64,000 nt of DNA. It comes from Streptomyces carminius (GTDB lineage Bacteria; Actinomycetota; Actinomycetes; Streptomycetales; Streptomycetaceae). How positions within the stretch are numbered: the stretch's first letter is position 1; the number at the start of each line of letters is the position of its first letter. Of this stretch, positions 8,582 to 17,214 are shown one piece after another. The notes under the pieces are model-generated. The model was given only the letters and a program-made list of their open reading frames with translations. It searched no databases and was not told where the DNA came from. Position numbers and translations under genes: made by a program. Location: assembly GCF_002794255.1 (NCBI RefSeq), contig NZ_PGGW01000039.1, forward strand, positions 1 to 64,000, read 5' to 3'.

Positions 8582-10780
8582 CTACGGGGCGAGGCCGGCC
8601 ACGGTGGCCGCGACCGCCCGGGCCCGCTCCCGGAAACGCTCGTCCGCCCGGACGATCTCGTGCTCCACGCCCCATCCCCGCACCCGCCGGTCGCGTTCGG
8701 CCAGGGCGGCCGGCCTGCGCGCCTGCTCCCCGGCGGGCATCCAGGTGCCGTCACCGGCCAGGGCGGCCAGGGCCTCCAGCGCGGTCTCCGGATCGGCGCC
8801 CTCCTCGGCGGCGGCCAGCACGGCGTCGGCCAGGGCGGTACGGTCCGCCTCGTCCGGCGCGCACGCCAGCAGCGCGAGCGCCGCGGCCGGGGCCTGCCCG
8901 CGCTCCGGGTCCGCCAGGAGCCGCTCCAGCCGGGGCCGCAGCGGGCGCCCGGCGGGCCCGAGCAGCGCCGCCGCCCGTGCCGCCCGCACCCCGGTCCACC
9001 GGAACCACGGCTCCGCCGCCGCCTGTGCGAGGACCCCGTCCAGCACCCGTACCGCCTCACCGGCCTCGCCGGTGATCCGCCACAGCGCGACGGCCACCTC
9101 GGCGTCGGCTTCCAGCCGCGGGGCGGTACGGCCCTGCCCCGGGGCCGCCGGTCCGCCGAGCGCCGCGTGCAGCGCGGGCGCCAACTCGGCCGCGTCCGGT
9201 CCCAGTTCGCCCGCCGTGCGCGCCGCCTCGCACATCGTGTGGCCGCCGTCCGCCAGTTCGGCGGCGAGGGCGTCCAGCAGCGGGCCCGTCTCACCGGTCA
9301 TGCCGTACAGCGCGCGGGCCGCCGCCAGCCGGCCCTCCGCCGGGCCCATCGCCACCGCGTCGCGCAGCTCACCGGCCACCTTCTCCCGCTTGCGCTCCGG
9401 GCACACCGCCGCCAGCGCCCCGGGCACGGCCCGCGGGAGCCGGGGCAGCGCGGCCCGCAGCTCCGGGAGCGCGGCGGCGGCGCGCTCGCCCCAGCCGGTC
9501 AGCAGCCGCGCCAGGTGGAGGGGTTCGTTGCGGTTCAGGGCGGAGTCCGGCGCGGCCAGCCGGGCCCGTACGGCGTCCAGCAACTCCGGCGTGAACGGGA
9601 ACGGCGGCGCGTCGGCCGGGGCGCGGAAACCGGCGGCGGCGTCCAGCGCGCGCGGCCGTCCGGCCAGGTCGCGGGCGAGCAGCGGGGCGGCCCGCTCCGG
9701 ATCGGCGACGACGAGGACGGCGAGCGCCCGGTCGGCGAGATCGCCGTCCCCGGCCCCTTCCCCCTCGGCTTCCCCCGCGGCGAGCGCGGCCAGTGCCGGG
9801 GCGGCGGGCGCCGCGTGGTGCGGAAGGAGTTCCAGTACGGACAGCACGTCCCGGGCCGGGGACGGCTCGTCCGGCAGCGGCGGCGGCAGTACGGGCACCA
9901 GCCGCGCCGGGGCGCTCCGGGAGAGCAGGCAGGCGGCGCGGGCGGCCCACAGCGCCTCCGTCCGCGCCCCGGGCCGGGGCGCGCGGAGCGCCGCCTCCAG
10001 CAGGGCGAACGCCGCCTCGCGCCCGTCGGCGGTGTCCCGCTCCAGCAGCGCCTCGACGGCGTACCGCAACGGCTCCGCGCGCTCGGTGTCGAACCGCCCG
10101 GCGACCAGCTCGCCGGCCGGGAGGAGGGAGAGCAGCGCCTCGTGGTGGCCTGCCGTCCACGGCAGCCCGGCGTCCAGGCAGGCCAGCACGGCCACGACGC
10201 GCACCCGCGGCGGCTGCGCCGGGTCGAGGGCCGCCGTCGCCGCCGCCTCGGCGCCGCCCGCCGGGTCGAGCCGCACCAGCGCGTCCAGCAGCTCCGCCCG
10301 TACGGCCGCCTCCGGCTCCGCCGCCCACCGCCCGCGCAGCGCCGGAAGCACCTCGCGCGGGGCCGCGGTGTGCCCGGCCGCCCAGGCGGCGGCCGACCGC
10401 ACCCCGGGGTCGGCGTCCGACAGCAGCGGCAGCAGCAGCGGCGCCTGCGCGGCGACGGCTGCCCGGCAGGTGCCCCGCGCGACCCCGTGCTCGTCCCCGC
10501 TCTCCGCGATGCCGCCGAGCAGCCCCAGCAGCTCGGCCGTCCGGCACCCGGCCGCCGCCAGCCGCGCCAGGTACGGCACGGCCTCGGCGGTGGCGGCGTA
10601 CACGGTGTCCTGGTGGAGGAGGCAGCCGTACAGCTCGCCCAGTGCCTCCGCCGCGGCCTCCTCGTCCTGGCCGGCCAGCGCCCGCAGCAGCCCGGGTACG
10701 TCCTCCGCGCTGCCGTAGGCGTGCTCCGCCGAGGCCCACGGGTGGGCGTCCGAAGCGTCGAGAACCTGTGCGACGTCCAT
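8582..10780 (-). CDS. HEAT-repeat / PBS-lyase-like scaffold protein
   Basis: A 732-residue, Ala/Leu-rich all-helical protein. Repeated units such as LLSDADPGVRSAAAWAAGHTA and LAVLVVADPERAAPLLARDL are typical HEAT repeats. The frame stays open upstream into the GNAT gene, but the composition changes there and the ATG at 10780 (MDVAQVLDASDAHPWASAEHAYG) begins the repeats sensibly. HEAT proteins are protein-protein scaffolds; no catalytic motif is seen. Similar Streptomyces proteins are annotated only as HEAT-repeat proteins. Confidence 0.82.
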   Translation of the reverse strand: MDVAQVLDASDAHPWASAEHAYGSAEDVPGLLRALAGQDEEAAAEALGELYGCLLHQDTVYAATAEAVPYLARLAAAGCRTAELLGLLGGIAESGDEHGVARGTCRAAVAAQAPLLLPLLSDADPGVRSAAAWAAGHTAAPREVLPALRGRWAAEPEAAVRAELLDALVRLDPAGGAEAAATAALDPAQPPRVRVVAVLACLDAGLPWTAGHHEALLSLLPAGELVAGRFDTERAEPLRYAVEALLERDTADGREAAFALLEAALRAPRPGARTEALWAARAACLLSRSAPARLVPVLPPPLPDEPSPARDVLSVLELLPHHAAPAAPALAALAAGEAEGEGAGDGDLADRALAVLVVADPERAAPLLARDLAGRPRALDAAAGFRAPADAPPFPFTPELLDAVRARLAAPDSALNRNEPLHLARLLTGWGERAAAALPELRAALPRLPRAVPGALAAVCPERKREKVAGELRDAVAMGPAEGRLAAARALYGMTGETGPLLDALAAELADGGHTMCEAARTAGELGPDAAELAPALHAALGGPAAPGQGRTAPRLEADAEVAVALWRITGEAGEAVRVLDGVLAQAAAEPWFRWTGVRAARAAALLGPAGRPLRPRLERLLADPERGQAPAAALALLACAPDEADRTALADAVLAAAEEGADPETALEALAALAGDGTWMPAGEQARRPAALAERDRRVRGWGVEHEIVRADERFRERARAVAATVAGLAP

Positions 10781-11109
10781 GCCCGGATGATGGCAGGCCC
10801 GTCGGACGGCGTCCGCACCGCGTGCGGGAACCGCCGCGGACACTTCGACATGACGGTCCGGCCATGGCGTCATCGCTCTCGTGTTGTACGGGACCCCCGC
10901 CCCGGATGCGGACGATCTGCGGGTGCCGGCGGAGACCGAGCGGCTGCGGCATGTGCTGCGGGTCCGGCCGCGGTGGTCCGGACAGTTCCGCCGGAACCTC
11001 ACGGCCCCGGCCCCCGCACGGCTCCCGCGCAGGACGCCGTCCGCCAGTCCACCAGTCCGCCGAGCCGTACACCGACCCCTACCGGGTCTCCTGACGGGGA
11101 CGGCGGCGC
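10781..11109. other. Intergenic region without a recognised gene
   Basis: About 330 bp between the HEAT-repeat gene start and the stop of the acetyltransferase gene, both on the minus strand. It must contain the HEAT-gene promoter. I see no coding frame with normal composition, no strong hairpin and no repeat. Confidence 0.5.
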
Positions 11110-11595
11110 TCAGAGCCGGCGGTACATCACGTGCAGGCCGACCAGCCCGTGCTCGGGGTGGTCGAAGGCCTCCGGCACCGTGCCGACGACCTCGAAGCCC
11201 AGCGACCCCCACAGGCGCACCGCCGGGGTGTTGGTCTCCACCACCGCGTTGAACTGGATCGCGTGGAAGCCCGCCGCGCGGCACCAGCCGATGACGTGCT
11301 CGCCGAGCGCCCGTCCCACGCCCCTGCCCCGGTGGGCCGGATCGACCAGGAACGAGGCGGTGCCGATGTGGGAGCCGCGTCCGGGGCGGTTCGGGCCCAT
11401 CTTCGCCGAGCCGGTGATCACGCCGTCCTCGACGGCGACCACGGTGCGCCCCGGTGGCCGCTCCATCCACCACGGCCGCGCCTCCCCCATGCTCTGCCCC
11501 TCGGGGAAGGCGTACGTCCGGCCCTCGGCCATGACCGCCGAGTAGAACCGGTGGATGTGCGGCCAGTCCTCGTCGGTGGCGGTACGGATCTCCAT
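11110..11595 (-). CDS. GNAT family N-acetyltransferase
   Basis: A 161-residue GNAT protein. The acetyl-CoA loop is VDPAHRGRGVGRALGEHVI (near 88-106), preceded by the beta-strand IGTASFLV. The closing motif B region is NTPAVRLWGSLGFEVVGTVPEAF. The N-terminus EIRTATDEDWPHIHRFY resembles PAT/RimI-like small-molecule acetyltransferases. The substrate is not predictable. A single ATG start fits. Confidence 0.88.
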   Translation of the reverse strand: MEIRTATDEDWPHIHRFYSAVMAEGRTYAFPEGQSMGEARPWWMERPPGRTVVAVEDGVITGSAKMGPNRPGRGSHIGTASFLVDPAHRGRGVGRALGEHVIGWCRAAGFHAIQFNAVVETNTPAVRLWGSLGFEVVGTVPEAFDHPEHGLVGLHVMYRRL

Positions 11596-11644
11596 TTGCC
11601 ACAGGGTACGTACGCGCCGGGCGGCCCGCCGCCCTGTTCCCCGG

Positions 11645-12112
11645 TCACTCCCCGGCCCGTGGTGCCGCCGAGAAGTACGCGCGGGAGGCGGGCAGGAACA
11701 TCAGCACCACCACGGCGGCGCCCAGCAGCCTCAAGGACAGGCCGCTGGTGTCGTCCGCCACGGCCGACCAGCCGACGCCGTCCACGGCCATGTCGACGAG
11801 GATGAGGCACCCGCCGAGAACGGAGAGGACGGCGAGCACGATCCGCGCCCAGTCGCGGCCCGCGCGCATCCGCAGGGCCAGGAACAGCCACAGTGCGCCG
11901 AGCGCGGCCATGAACGCGCCGGACACGAGGGCCTGCCGGACCGCACCGCCGTGCCCCGACTCCTGCCGCATGGAGTCGAAGCCGGTGGGTGCGAGGAGGA
12001 ACATCTCCAGCACCCACAGGACGGTCTCGGCGGTGATCACCGCGACCGAGAGCCAGAAGGCCAGCTCCACCTCGCGCGGACGTCCGGTCGCCGTCGCGGC
12101 CGCACTGGTCAT
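11645..12112 (-). CDS. Small integral membrane protein
   Basis: A 155-residue protein with four predicted membrane helices (about 20-42, 65-85, 95-115 and 128-148) and no recognisable catalytic motif. The ATG at 12112 has AAGGAGG placed ideally upstream, so the upstream ATG at 12151 is not used here. A strong hairpin at 12163-12198 separates it from the upstream acetyltransferase gene, so it is probably transcribed alone. Confidence 0.7.
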   Translation of the reverse strand: MTSAAATATGRPREVELAFWLSVAVITAETVLWVLEMFLLAPTGFDSMRQESGHGGAVRQALVSGAFMAALGALWLFLALRMRAGRDWARIVLAVLSVLGGCLILVDMAVDGVGWSAVADDTSGLSLRLLGAAVVVLMFLPASRAYFSAAPRAGE

Positions 12113-12162
12113 CGTTCCTCCTTCGCCGGAACGGTGGTCTTTCCCGGTCATGCGGTAACACG

Positions 12163-12198
12163 CCCGGTCCGGCCGGGAGGTTCCCCGGCCGGACCGGG
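12163..12198 (-). terminator. Perfect 15-bp stem hairpin
   Basis: The arms 12163-12177 and 12184-12198 are perfectly complementary around a 6-nt loop. It lies between the acetyltransferase (stop at 12413) and the membrane-protein gene (start 12112) and is most simply a terminator for the former. The rest of the 300-bp gap shows nothing else. Confidence 0.6.
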
Positions 12199-12412
12199 TG
12201 CCGGAGCGTCACGGGATCGGAGCGGAGTCCGCCTGTCCCGTCGCCGGGCAGCCGCAGGGCGTCCGCCGCCGCGCGTTCCGTTGGGTGGCGGCCCGGAGTG
12301 TCGGCGCCGGGGCGGCCCCGGCCCGGCCGTGCGGACGGCGCCGCCGGTCTCCTCGCCGACGGCGGGAGTGCCGGGGCGGACACCGTCCGGCCCCGCCGCG
12401 CCCGGCGGCCCG

Positions 12413-12961
12413 TCAGCCGGCCCGCCACTCCTCGGCCGGGAGGCGGTACACCACGTTCCGGCGCAGCGGTCCGTCGGGGACGTCCGGGTCGTCGAAGTCG
12501 CCGGCGGGGTCGTGGACCATGCCCAGCCGGCGCATCACCGCCAGGGAGCGGTGGTTGCCGGCGACGGCCACCGCGACGATCTCGGGCAGGCCGAGTTCGC
12601 CGAAGCCGAACTCCACGGCGGCCCGGGCGGCCTCGGTGGCGTAGCCGCGGCCCCAGGCGGAGCGGGCCAGCCGCCAGCCGGTCTGCACTCCCCTGTGGGG
12701 CGGCCGCCGCCCGTCCAGCGGGTCCACCCCGGCGCATCCGACGAACTCCCCGGTGGCGCGCACCTCCAGCGCCCACCACCCCCAGCCCCGCTCCTCGATC
12801 GCGGCCCGGTAGCGGTCCATGGCCTCCCGGCTCCCCTCCCGGGTGAGGGGGGCCGGGAAGTACGCGCCGACCTCCGGGTCGGCGTTCAGCGCCACCCAGG
12901 GTTCCAGATCGGAGTCCCGCCAGGCGCGGAGCAGCAGGCGTTCGGTGTGCAGTTCGGGCAT
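12413..12961 (-). CDS. GNAT family N-acetyltransferase, RimJ/RimL type
   Basis: A 182-residue protein beginning with the RimJ/RimL signature ELHTERLLLRAWRDSDLEPW. It has VGCAGVDPLDGRR and IGWRLA-like TGWRLARSAWGRGYATEAARAA as the acetyl-CoA loop, followed by VAGNHRSLAVMRRLGM. This subgroup acetylates protein N-termini or small amines. The ATG at 12961 is chosen over that at 12982 because it sits directly before the conserved N-terminal strand. Confidence 0.87.
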   Translation of the reverse strand: MPELHTERLLLRAWRDSDLEPWVALNADPEVGAYFPAPLTREGSREAMDRYRAAIEERGWGWWALEVRATGEFVGCAGVDPLDGRRPPHRGVQTGWRLARSAWGRGYATEAARAAVEFGFGELGLPEIVAVAVAGNHRSLAVMRRLGMVHDPAGDFDDPDVPDGPLRRNVVYRLPAEEWRAG

Positions 12962-13066
12962 CCGGTCAACGTAGCGCGGCACGGGACGGGGAAGCGACCG
13001 GTTACCGGTGCGGCGCCCGCACCGCCGCCCGGCCGCCGCCCGGCCGCCGCCCGGCCGGAGGCCCGG

Positions 13067-15151
13067 TCAGCGGCTCAGCGGCCGGGGCAGCGGCGCGGCG
13101 TGGACGACGGCGAGGCCGGAGACGGCGCGGGTGAGGGCCACGTACAGGCGGCGCAGACCGGTGCGCTCGTCGGGCTCGCCGGCCACCACGGCGGCGGGCT
13201 CGTCCAGGACGACGTGGTCGTACTCCAGGCCCTTGGCCAGCGTCGCCGGGACCAGGGTGAGACGGGCGCCGTCGTCCGTCTCCGCGCCCGGGGACACATG
13301 CGCCTGCCCCGCCGCGTCCAGCGCCGCCGCCAGGGCGGGGACCCGGGCGTCGGCGGCGATCAGACCGACCGAGCCCTCCCGTTCCAGCGCCTCGCGGCAG
13401 GCGGCCACCACCGCGCCGTCCAGCTCCGCCGCCCCCACCGCCCGCACCCGCAGGGAGCCGGGCGCGTCGCGGACCGAGGTCGCCTCGGACAGTCCCGGGG
13501 CGATGTGCGGCAGCAGCCGGGAGGCGTACGCGATGACCTCGCGCGGGACGCGGAAGCCCCGGGTGAGCTCCTCCACCGCCGCGTCCGGCTTGCCCAGGTG
13601 GGACAGGGCCTCGGCCCAGGCGGCCGTCGCCCACGGGGTGGTGCCCTGGGCCAGGTCGCCCAGCACCGTCGCCGAGCCCGTCGAGCAGCGGCGGCCCACC
13701 GCCCGGTACTGCATCGGGGACAGGTCCTGCGCCTCGTCCAGCACCACATGGCCCAGCGAGGGCGTACGCCGCACCAGGTCGGCGGCCTCGTCGACCAGCA
13801 CGGCGTCGGCCGCCGACCACTTCGCCGACCGCACCCCGCGCGGCGGCCTCGGCAGGCGGATCGTCTCGCGCTCCTCGTCGGTGAGGATCCCCGCCGAGCA
13901 CTCGGCGAGGAAGTCGGCGTCGGAGAGCAGCCGCAGCACCAGCCTGGCCGGGTCCACCTCCGGCCACACCGCCCTGACCAGGGCCTTCACCGCCGGGTTA
14001 CGGGCCACCGCGTCCTGCACCCGGTCGTCCGGGGCCTCGCCCGCCCGCTCCATCCGCACCAGCACGGCGTGCGCGACGCGCCGCGGCAGGGCCTCGCGGG
14101 CGGCGCCGTAACGGATGCCGCGGTCCAGCAACTCGCGGACGAGCTCCGCCAGTTCGTGGGCCGGGATCCGCCAGCGGCGCGAGCCGCGCACGACGACGCA
14201 CGGCTCGGTGGGCACCGTCACGCCCGAGCGCACCGCACGGCGCAGCACCTCGGCCATCCTCGCGTCGCCCTTGATCCGGGCGGCCGCCGTCCCGTCGGTG
14301 CCGCGGACCTCGATCCCGGTGGCGGCGGCGACCAGGTCGTCGACGGTCGTCTGCGCCACCGCCAGCTCGCCGAGTGCGGGCAGCACCTGCTCGATGTAGC
14401 GCAGGAAGGACCGGTTCGGGCCGATGACCAGCGTGCCGGTGCGGGCCAGCCGCTCGCGGTGCGCGTAGAGCAGGTACGCGACCCGGTGCAGGCCGACGGC
14501 CGTCTTCCCGGTGCCCGGTGCCCCCTGGACGCACACCGTGCCCTCGACGCCGGTGCGGACGATCTCGTCCTGCTCCGGCTGGATCGTCGCCACGATGTCG
14601 CGCATCGGGCCGGTGCGGGGGCGCTCGATCTCGCGCCGGAGCAGCTCGCCGGTCCGCTCCGGCTCGGCCGGGCCGACCGGGTCGGTGAGGTGCTCGTCCT
14701 CGTAGGCGGTCAGTTCGCCACCGGTGTAGCCGAAGCGGCGGCGCAGCTCGACGCCCTGCGGGTCGCGCCGGGAGGCGCGGTAGAAGGGCTGGGAGACGGG
14801 AGCGCGCCAGTCGATGACCATGGGGTCGCCGTCGGCGTCGTGGACATGGCGGCGGCCGATGTAGTAGCGGGCCGGTTCCGGGTCGGGGAGGCGGTCGAGG
14901 CGGCCGAAGAACAGCGGGGTGCCGGAGAGATCGGCCAGGGCCTTGATACGGGCCTCGATCTGCCCCTGGAGCACCTGGGCGTTCACCCAGTTCGTGGTGA
15001 CGTCGGAGATGTCGAGCGACTCGGCGTCCCGGCGCATGGCGCGCAGCGCGGCCCGGGAGGCGGCGAGGTGGGCGCGCTCGCGCTCCAGCGGGCCGGAGCC
15101 GGTATCGGTGTCGGTATCGGGAACGGACTGGTCAGGGGCGTGTGTGGACAC
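13067..15151 (-). CDS. helD: HelD-like UvrD/Rep superfamily ATPase (RNA polymerase recycling factor family)
   Basis: A 694-residue SF1 helicase-like protein. The N-terminal coiled coil (about 20-75, RERAHLAASRAALRAMRRDAES) and a DWRAPVSQPFYRA segment are characteristic of HelD. Walker A is GAPGTGKTAVGLHR, Walker B VVLDEAQDLSP, motif III LGDLAQGT, and the C-terminal motif VI region is LRRLYVALTRA. HelD proteins remove stalled RNA polymerase from DNA, and some Streptomyces homologues give rifamycin tolerance. The GTG at 15151 is used because the family starts with a short acidic N-terminus here. A perfect 13-bp hairpin lies 32 bp upstream. Confidence 0.86.
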   Translation of the reverse strand: MSTHAPDQSVPDTDTDTGSGPLERERAHLAASRAALRAMRRDAESLDISDVTTNWVNAQVLQGQIEARIKALADLSGTPLFFGRLDRLPDPEPARYYIGRRHVHDADGDPMVIDWRAPVSQPFYRASRRDPQGVELRRRFGYTGGELTAYEDEHLTDPVGPAEPERTGELLRREIERPRTGPMRDIVATIQPEQDEIVRTGVEGTVCVQGAPGTGKTAVGLHRVAYLLYAHRERLARTGTLVIGPNRSFLRYIEQVLPALGELAVAQTTVDDLVAAATGIEVRGTDGTAAARIKGDARMAEVLRRAVRSGVTVPTEPCVVVRGSRRWRIPAHELAELVRELLDRGIRYGAAREALPRRVAHAVLVRMERAGEAPDDRVQDAVARNPAVKALVRAVWPEVDPARLVLRLLSDADFLAECSAGILTDEERETIRLPRPPRGVRSAKWSAADAVLVDEAADLVRRTPSLGHVVLDEAQDLSPMQYRAVGRRCSTGSATVLGDLAQGTTPWATAAWAEALSHLGKPDAAVEELTRGFRVPREVIAYASRLLPHIAPGLSEATSVRDAPGSLRVRAVGAAELDGAVVAACREALEREGSVGLIAADARVPALAAALDAAGQAHVSPGAETDDGARLTLVPATLAKGLEYDHVVLDEPAAVVAGEPDERTGLRRLYVALTRAVSGLAVVHAAPLPRPLSR

Positions 15152-15182
15152 GGTACGGCCTCCGGCGGGAACGCGTGGCGGC

Positions 15183-15213
15183 GGTACGGCGGGCCGCGGC
15201 GGCCCGCCGTACC
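15183..15213. promoter_or_regulatory. Perfect 13-bp inverted repeat upstream of the HelD gene
   Basis: The arms GGTACGGCGGGCC (15183-15195) and GGCCCGCCGTACC (15201-15213) are exactly complementary with a 5-nt spacer. It falls in the promoter or leader of the helD-like gene, so an operator or attenuator is more likely than a terminator. It is not the rifamycin-associated element known before some helD-like genes. Confidence 0.55.
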
Positions 15214-15539
15214 CCGGGTGCGGTGGTCTGCGGGAACGGGAGGGACCGCGGGCCCGGCGGCGCACCGGTGCGGTGCGCGTACTGCGGGGGGTGCGGTCCG
15301 CCGGCCGGTGCCGACCGGCCGGCTCCTCCCCGGCGGCACGGCGGCCCCGGAGCCCCGAAGGGCCGCGGGCGCGCGTCACCGTGCGCGGGAGGCGGCAGAC
15401 GCGTGATTGTAGCCCCGCTCATCCTGGCGGGCGACTCGGTTTTCACTCTCCCGTAGGGGGTGATCGCTCTCGGGTTGCATACGGACGAAAGCCGTGTTCA
15501 GACCTAGGATGGAGGTGTACCAACCGGGCAAAAGGCACC
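15214..15539. other. Divergent intergenic region, HelD-like gene and Asp-rich protein gene
   Basis: About 325 bp with no plausible gene. It is GC-rich near the helD side and becomes less so from about 15400, where promoter-like sequence for the plus-strand gene is expected. I could not identify -10/-35 boxes with confidence. Confidence 0.4.
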
Positions 15540-15929
<390 letters not shown>

Positions 15930-16186
15930 CCCGCGCCTGCCCGTCCGTTCCGTGCCGGCAGCCGGAACCCGCCGTCTCCGGCTTTCCCGCTTCCGCGGTG
16001 CGTGATCCACCGCGGAAAAGCGGAAAAGGGGAGGGCCGTCAGGGACCGAGGTCGAGGACGCGGACCGGCCGGTCCTTCCAGGTCTGTGGCGCCGTGGTGG
16101 CGATCAGGGCGCCGCCGGGTCGTTCGGGGGAGGGCCGGGCCGCGTGTTCGGTGTGTGCGGAGGATCAGGTGGTCTCGCGGACAACG

Positions 16187-17173
16187 TCACCGGGCCGCGA
16201 AGCGGTCCAGGGCGTCCAGGACGAGCGTGCGGGTGGCGGCGCCGCCGAAGTGGCCCTCGCCGCCGACGACGGTCGGCTCCGCGTCCGGCCAGGCGCGGGA
16301 CAGCTCCCAGGCGGTCTCCAGGGGACTGCTCAGATCGAGCCGGCCGTGGATCAGGACGCCCGGGATGCCCGCCAGCCGTCCCGCGTCGCGCAGCAGCGCG
16401 CCCTCCTCCAGCCAGGCGGCGTGGGAGAAGTAGTGCGCGCAGATCCGCACCATCGCCAGCCGGTCGGCCGACGGCCGTCCGCCGTACGGGCCGGGGCCGC
16501 TCTCCGGGGTGGCGGGTTCCCCGGAGACCACCGCGTCCTCCCAGGCGCACCACTCGGCTGAGGCCCGCTCCCGCACCGCGGCGTCGGGGTGCTCCAGCAG
16601 CCGCGCGTACGCCCCGGTCAGTTCGGTGATGTCGCCGCCGCGCGCGGCCTCCCGCGCGCCGGGAGCCGCGTCGAGGAAGCGCTCCCACTGCTCGGGGAAG
16701 AACCGGGCGACGCCCCGGTAGAGCCAGTCGATCTCCGTGCGCCGGGTGGTGGTGACCCCGGCGATCACGATGGCCGAGACCCGCTCCGGATGCCGCTCGG
16801 CGTAGGCCAGGAGCAGCGTCGAGCCCCAGGAGCCGCCGTACAGCAGCCAGTTCTCGATGCCCAGGTGCTCGCGCAGCCGCTCCAGGTCGGCGACCAGGTG
16901 CCAGGTGGTGTTGTGCCGCAGGGAGGTGGCCGGGTCGCTCGCGTGCGGGCGGCTGCGGCCGCAGCCGCGCTGGTCGAACAGCACGATCCGGTACCGCCGG
17001 GGGTCGAACGCGCGGTGCGCGCCGGGCCCGCAGCCGGAGCCCGGCCCGCCGTGGACGACGACGGCGGGCCTGCCCCGCGGGTTGCCGCGGACCTCCCAGT
17101 ACACGAGGTTCCCGTCGCCGACGTCGAGCATCCCGTGCTCGTACGGCTCGCCCGGCGGATACGGCTCACGCAT
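16187..17173 (-). CDS. pip: Proline iminopeptidase (prolyl aminopeptidase)
   Basis: A 328-residue alpha/beta hydrolase of peptidase family S33. The oxyanion motif HGGPGSG is at 41-47, FDQRGCGRSRPH at 66-77 and the nucleophile Ser115 in GGSWGS. The acid lies in GRLDLSSP and the base in GEGHFGG. These match classical Pip, which releases N-terminal proline from peptides in the cytoplasm. The N-terminus (YPPGEPYEHGMLDVGDGN) is the usual one, so the ATG at 17173 is secure. The length is normal for the family. Confidence 0.92.
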   Translation of the reverse strand: MREPYPPGEPYEHGMLDVGDGNLVYWEVRGNPRGRPAVVVHGGPGSGCGPGAHRAFDPRRYRIVLFDQRGCGRSRPHASDPATSLRHNTTWHLVADLERLREHLGIENWLLYGGSWGSTLLLAYAERHPERVSAIVIAGVTTTRRTEIDWLYRGVARFFPEQWERFLDAAPGAREAARGGDITELTGAYARLLEHPDAAVRERASAEWCAWEDAVVSGEPATPESGPGPYGGRPSADRLAMVRICAHYFSHAAWLEEGALLRDAGRLAGIPGVLIHGRLDLSSPLETAWELSRAWPDAEPTVVGGEGHFGGAATRTLVLDALDRFAAR

Positions 17174-17214
17174 GTGCGGACTCCTCCCGTTCCTTCCGGC
17201 GGTCCGGGCGGCGC

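Noticed and set aside
8582..11602. Single 1006-residue protein fusing an acetyltransferase-like front with the HEAT repeats
   Set aside because: The front part is the wrong-frame reading of the GNAT gene at 11110-11595. The HEAT protein has its own sensible ATG at 10780.
15152..15539. Rifamycin-associated element before the HelD-like gene
   Set aside because: I looked for the GGGGCTTGC/GCAAGCCCC inverted repeat and did not find it.
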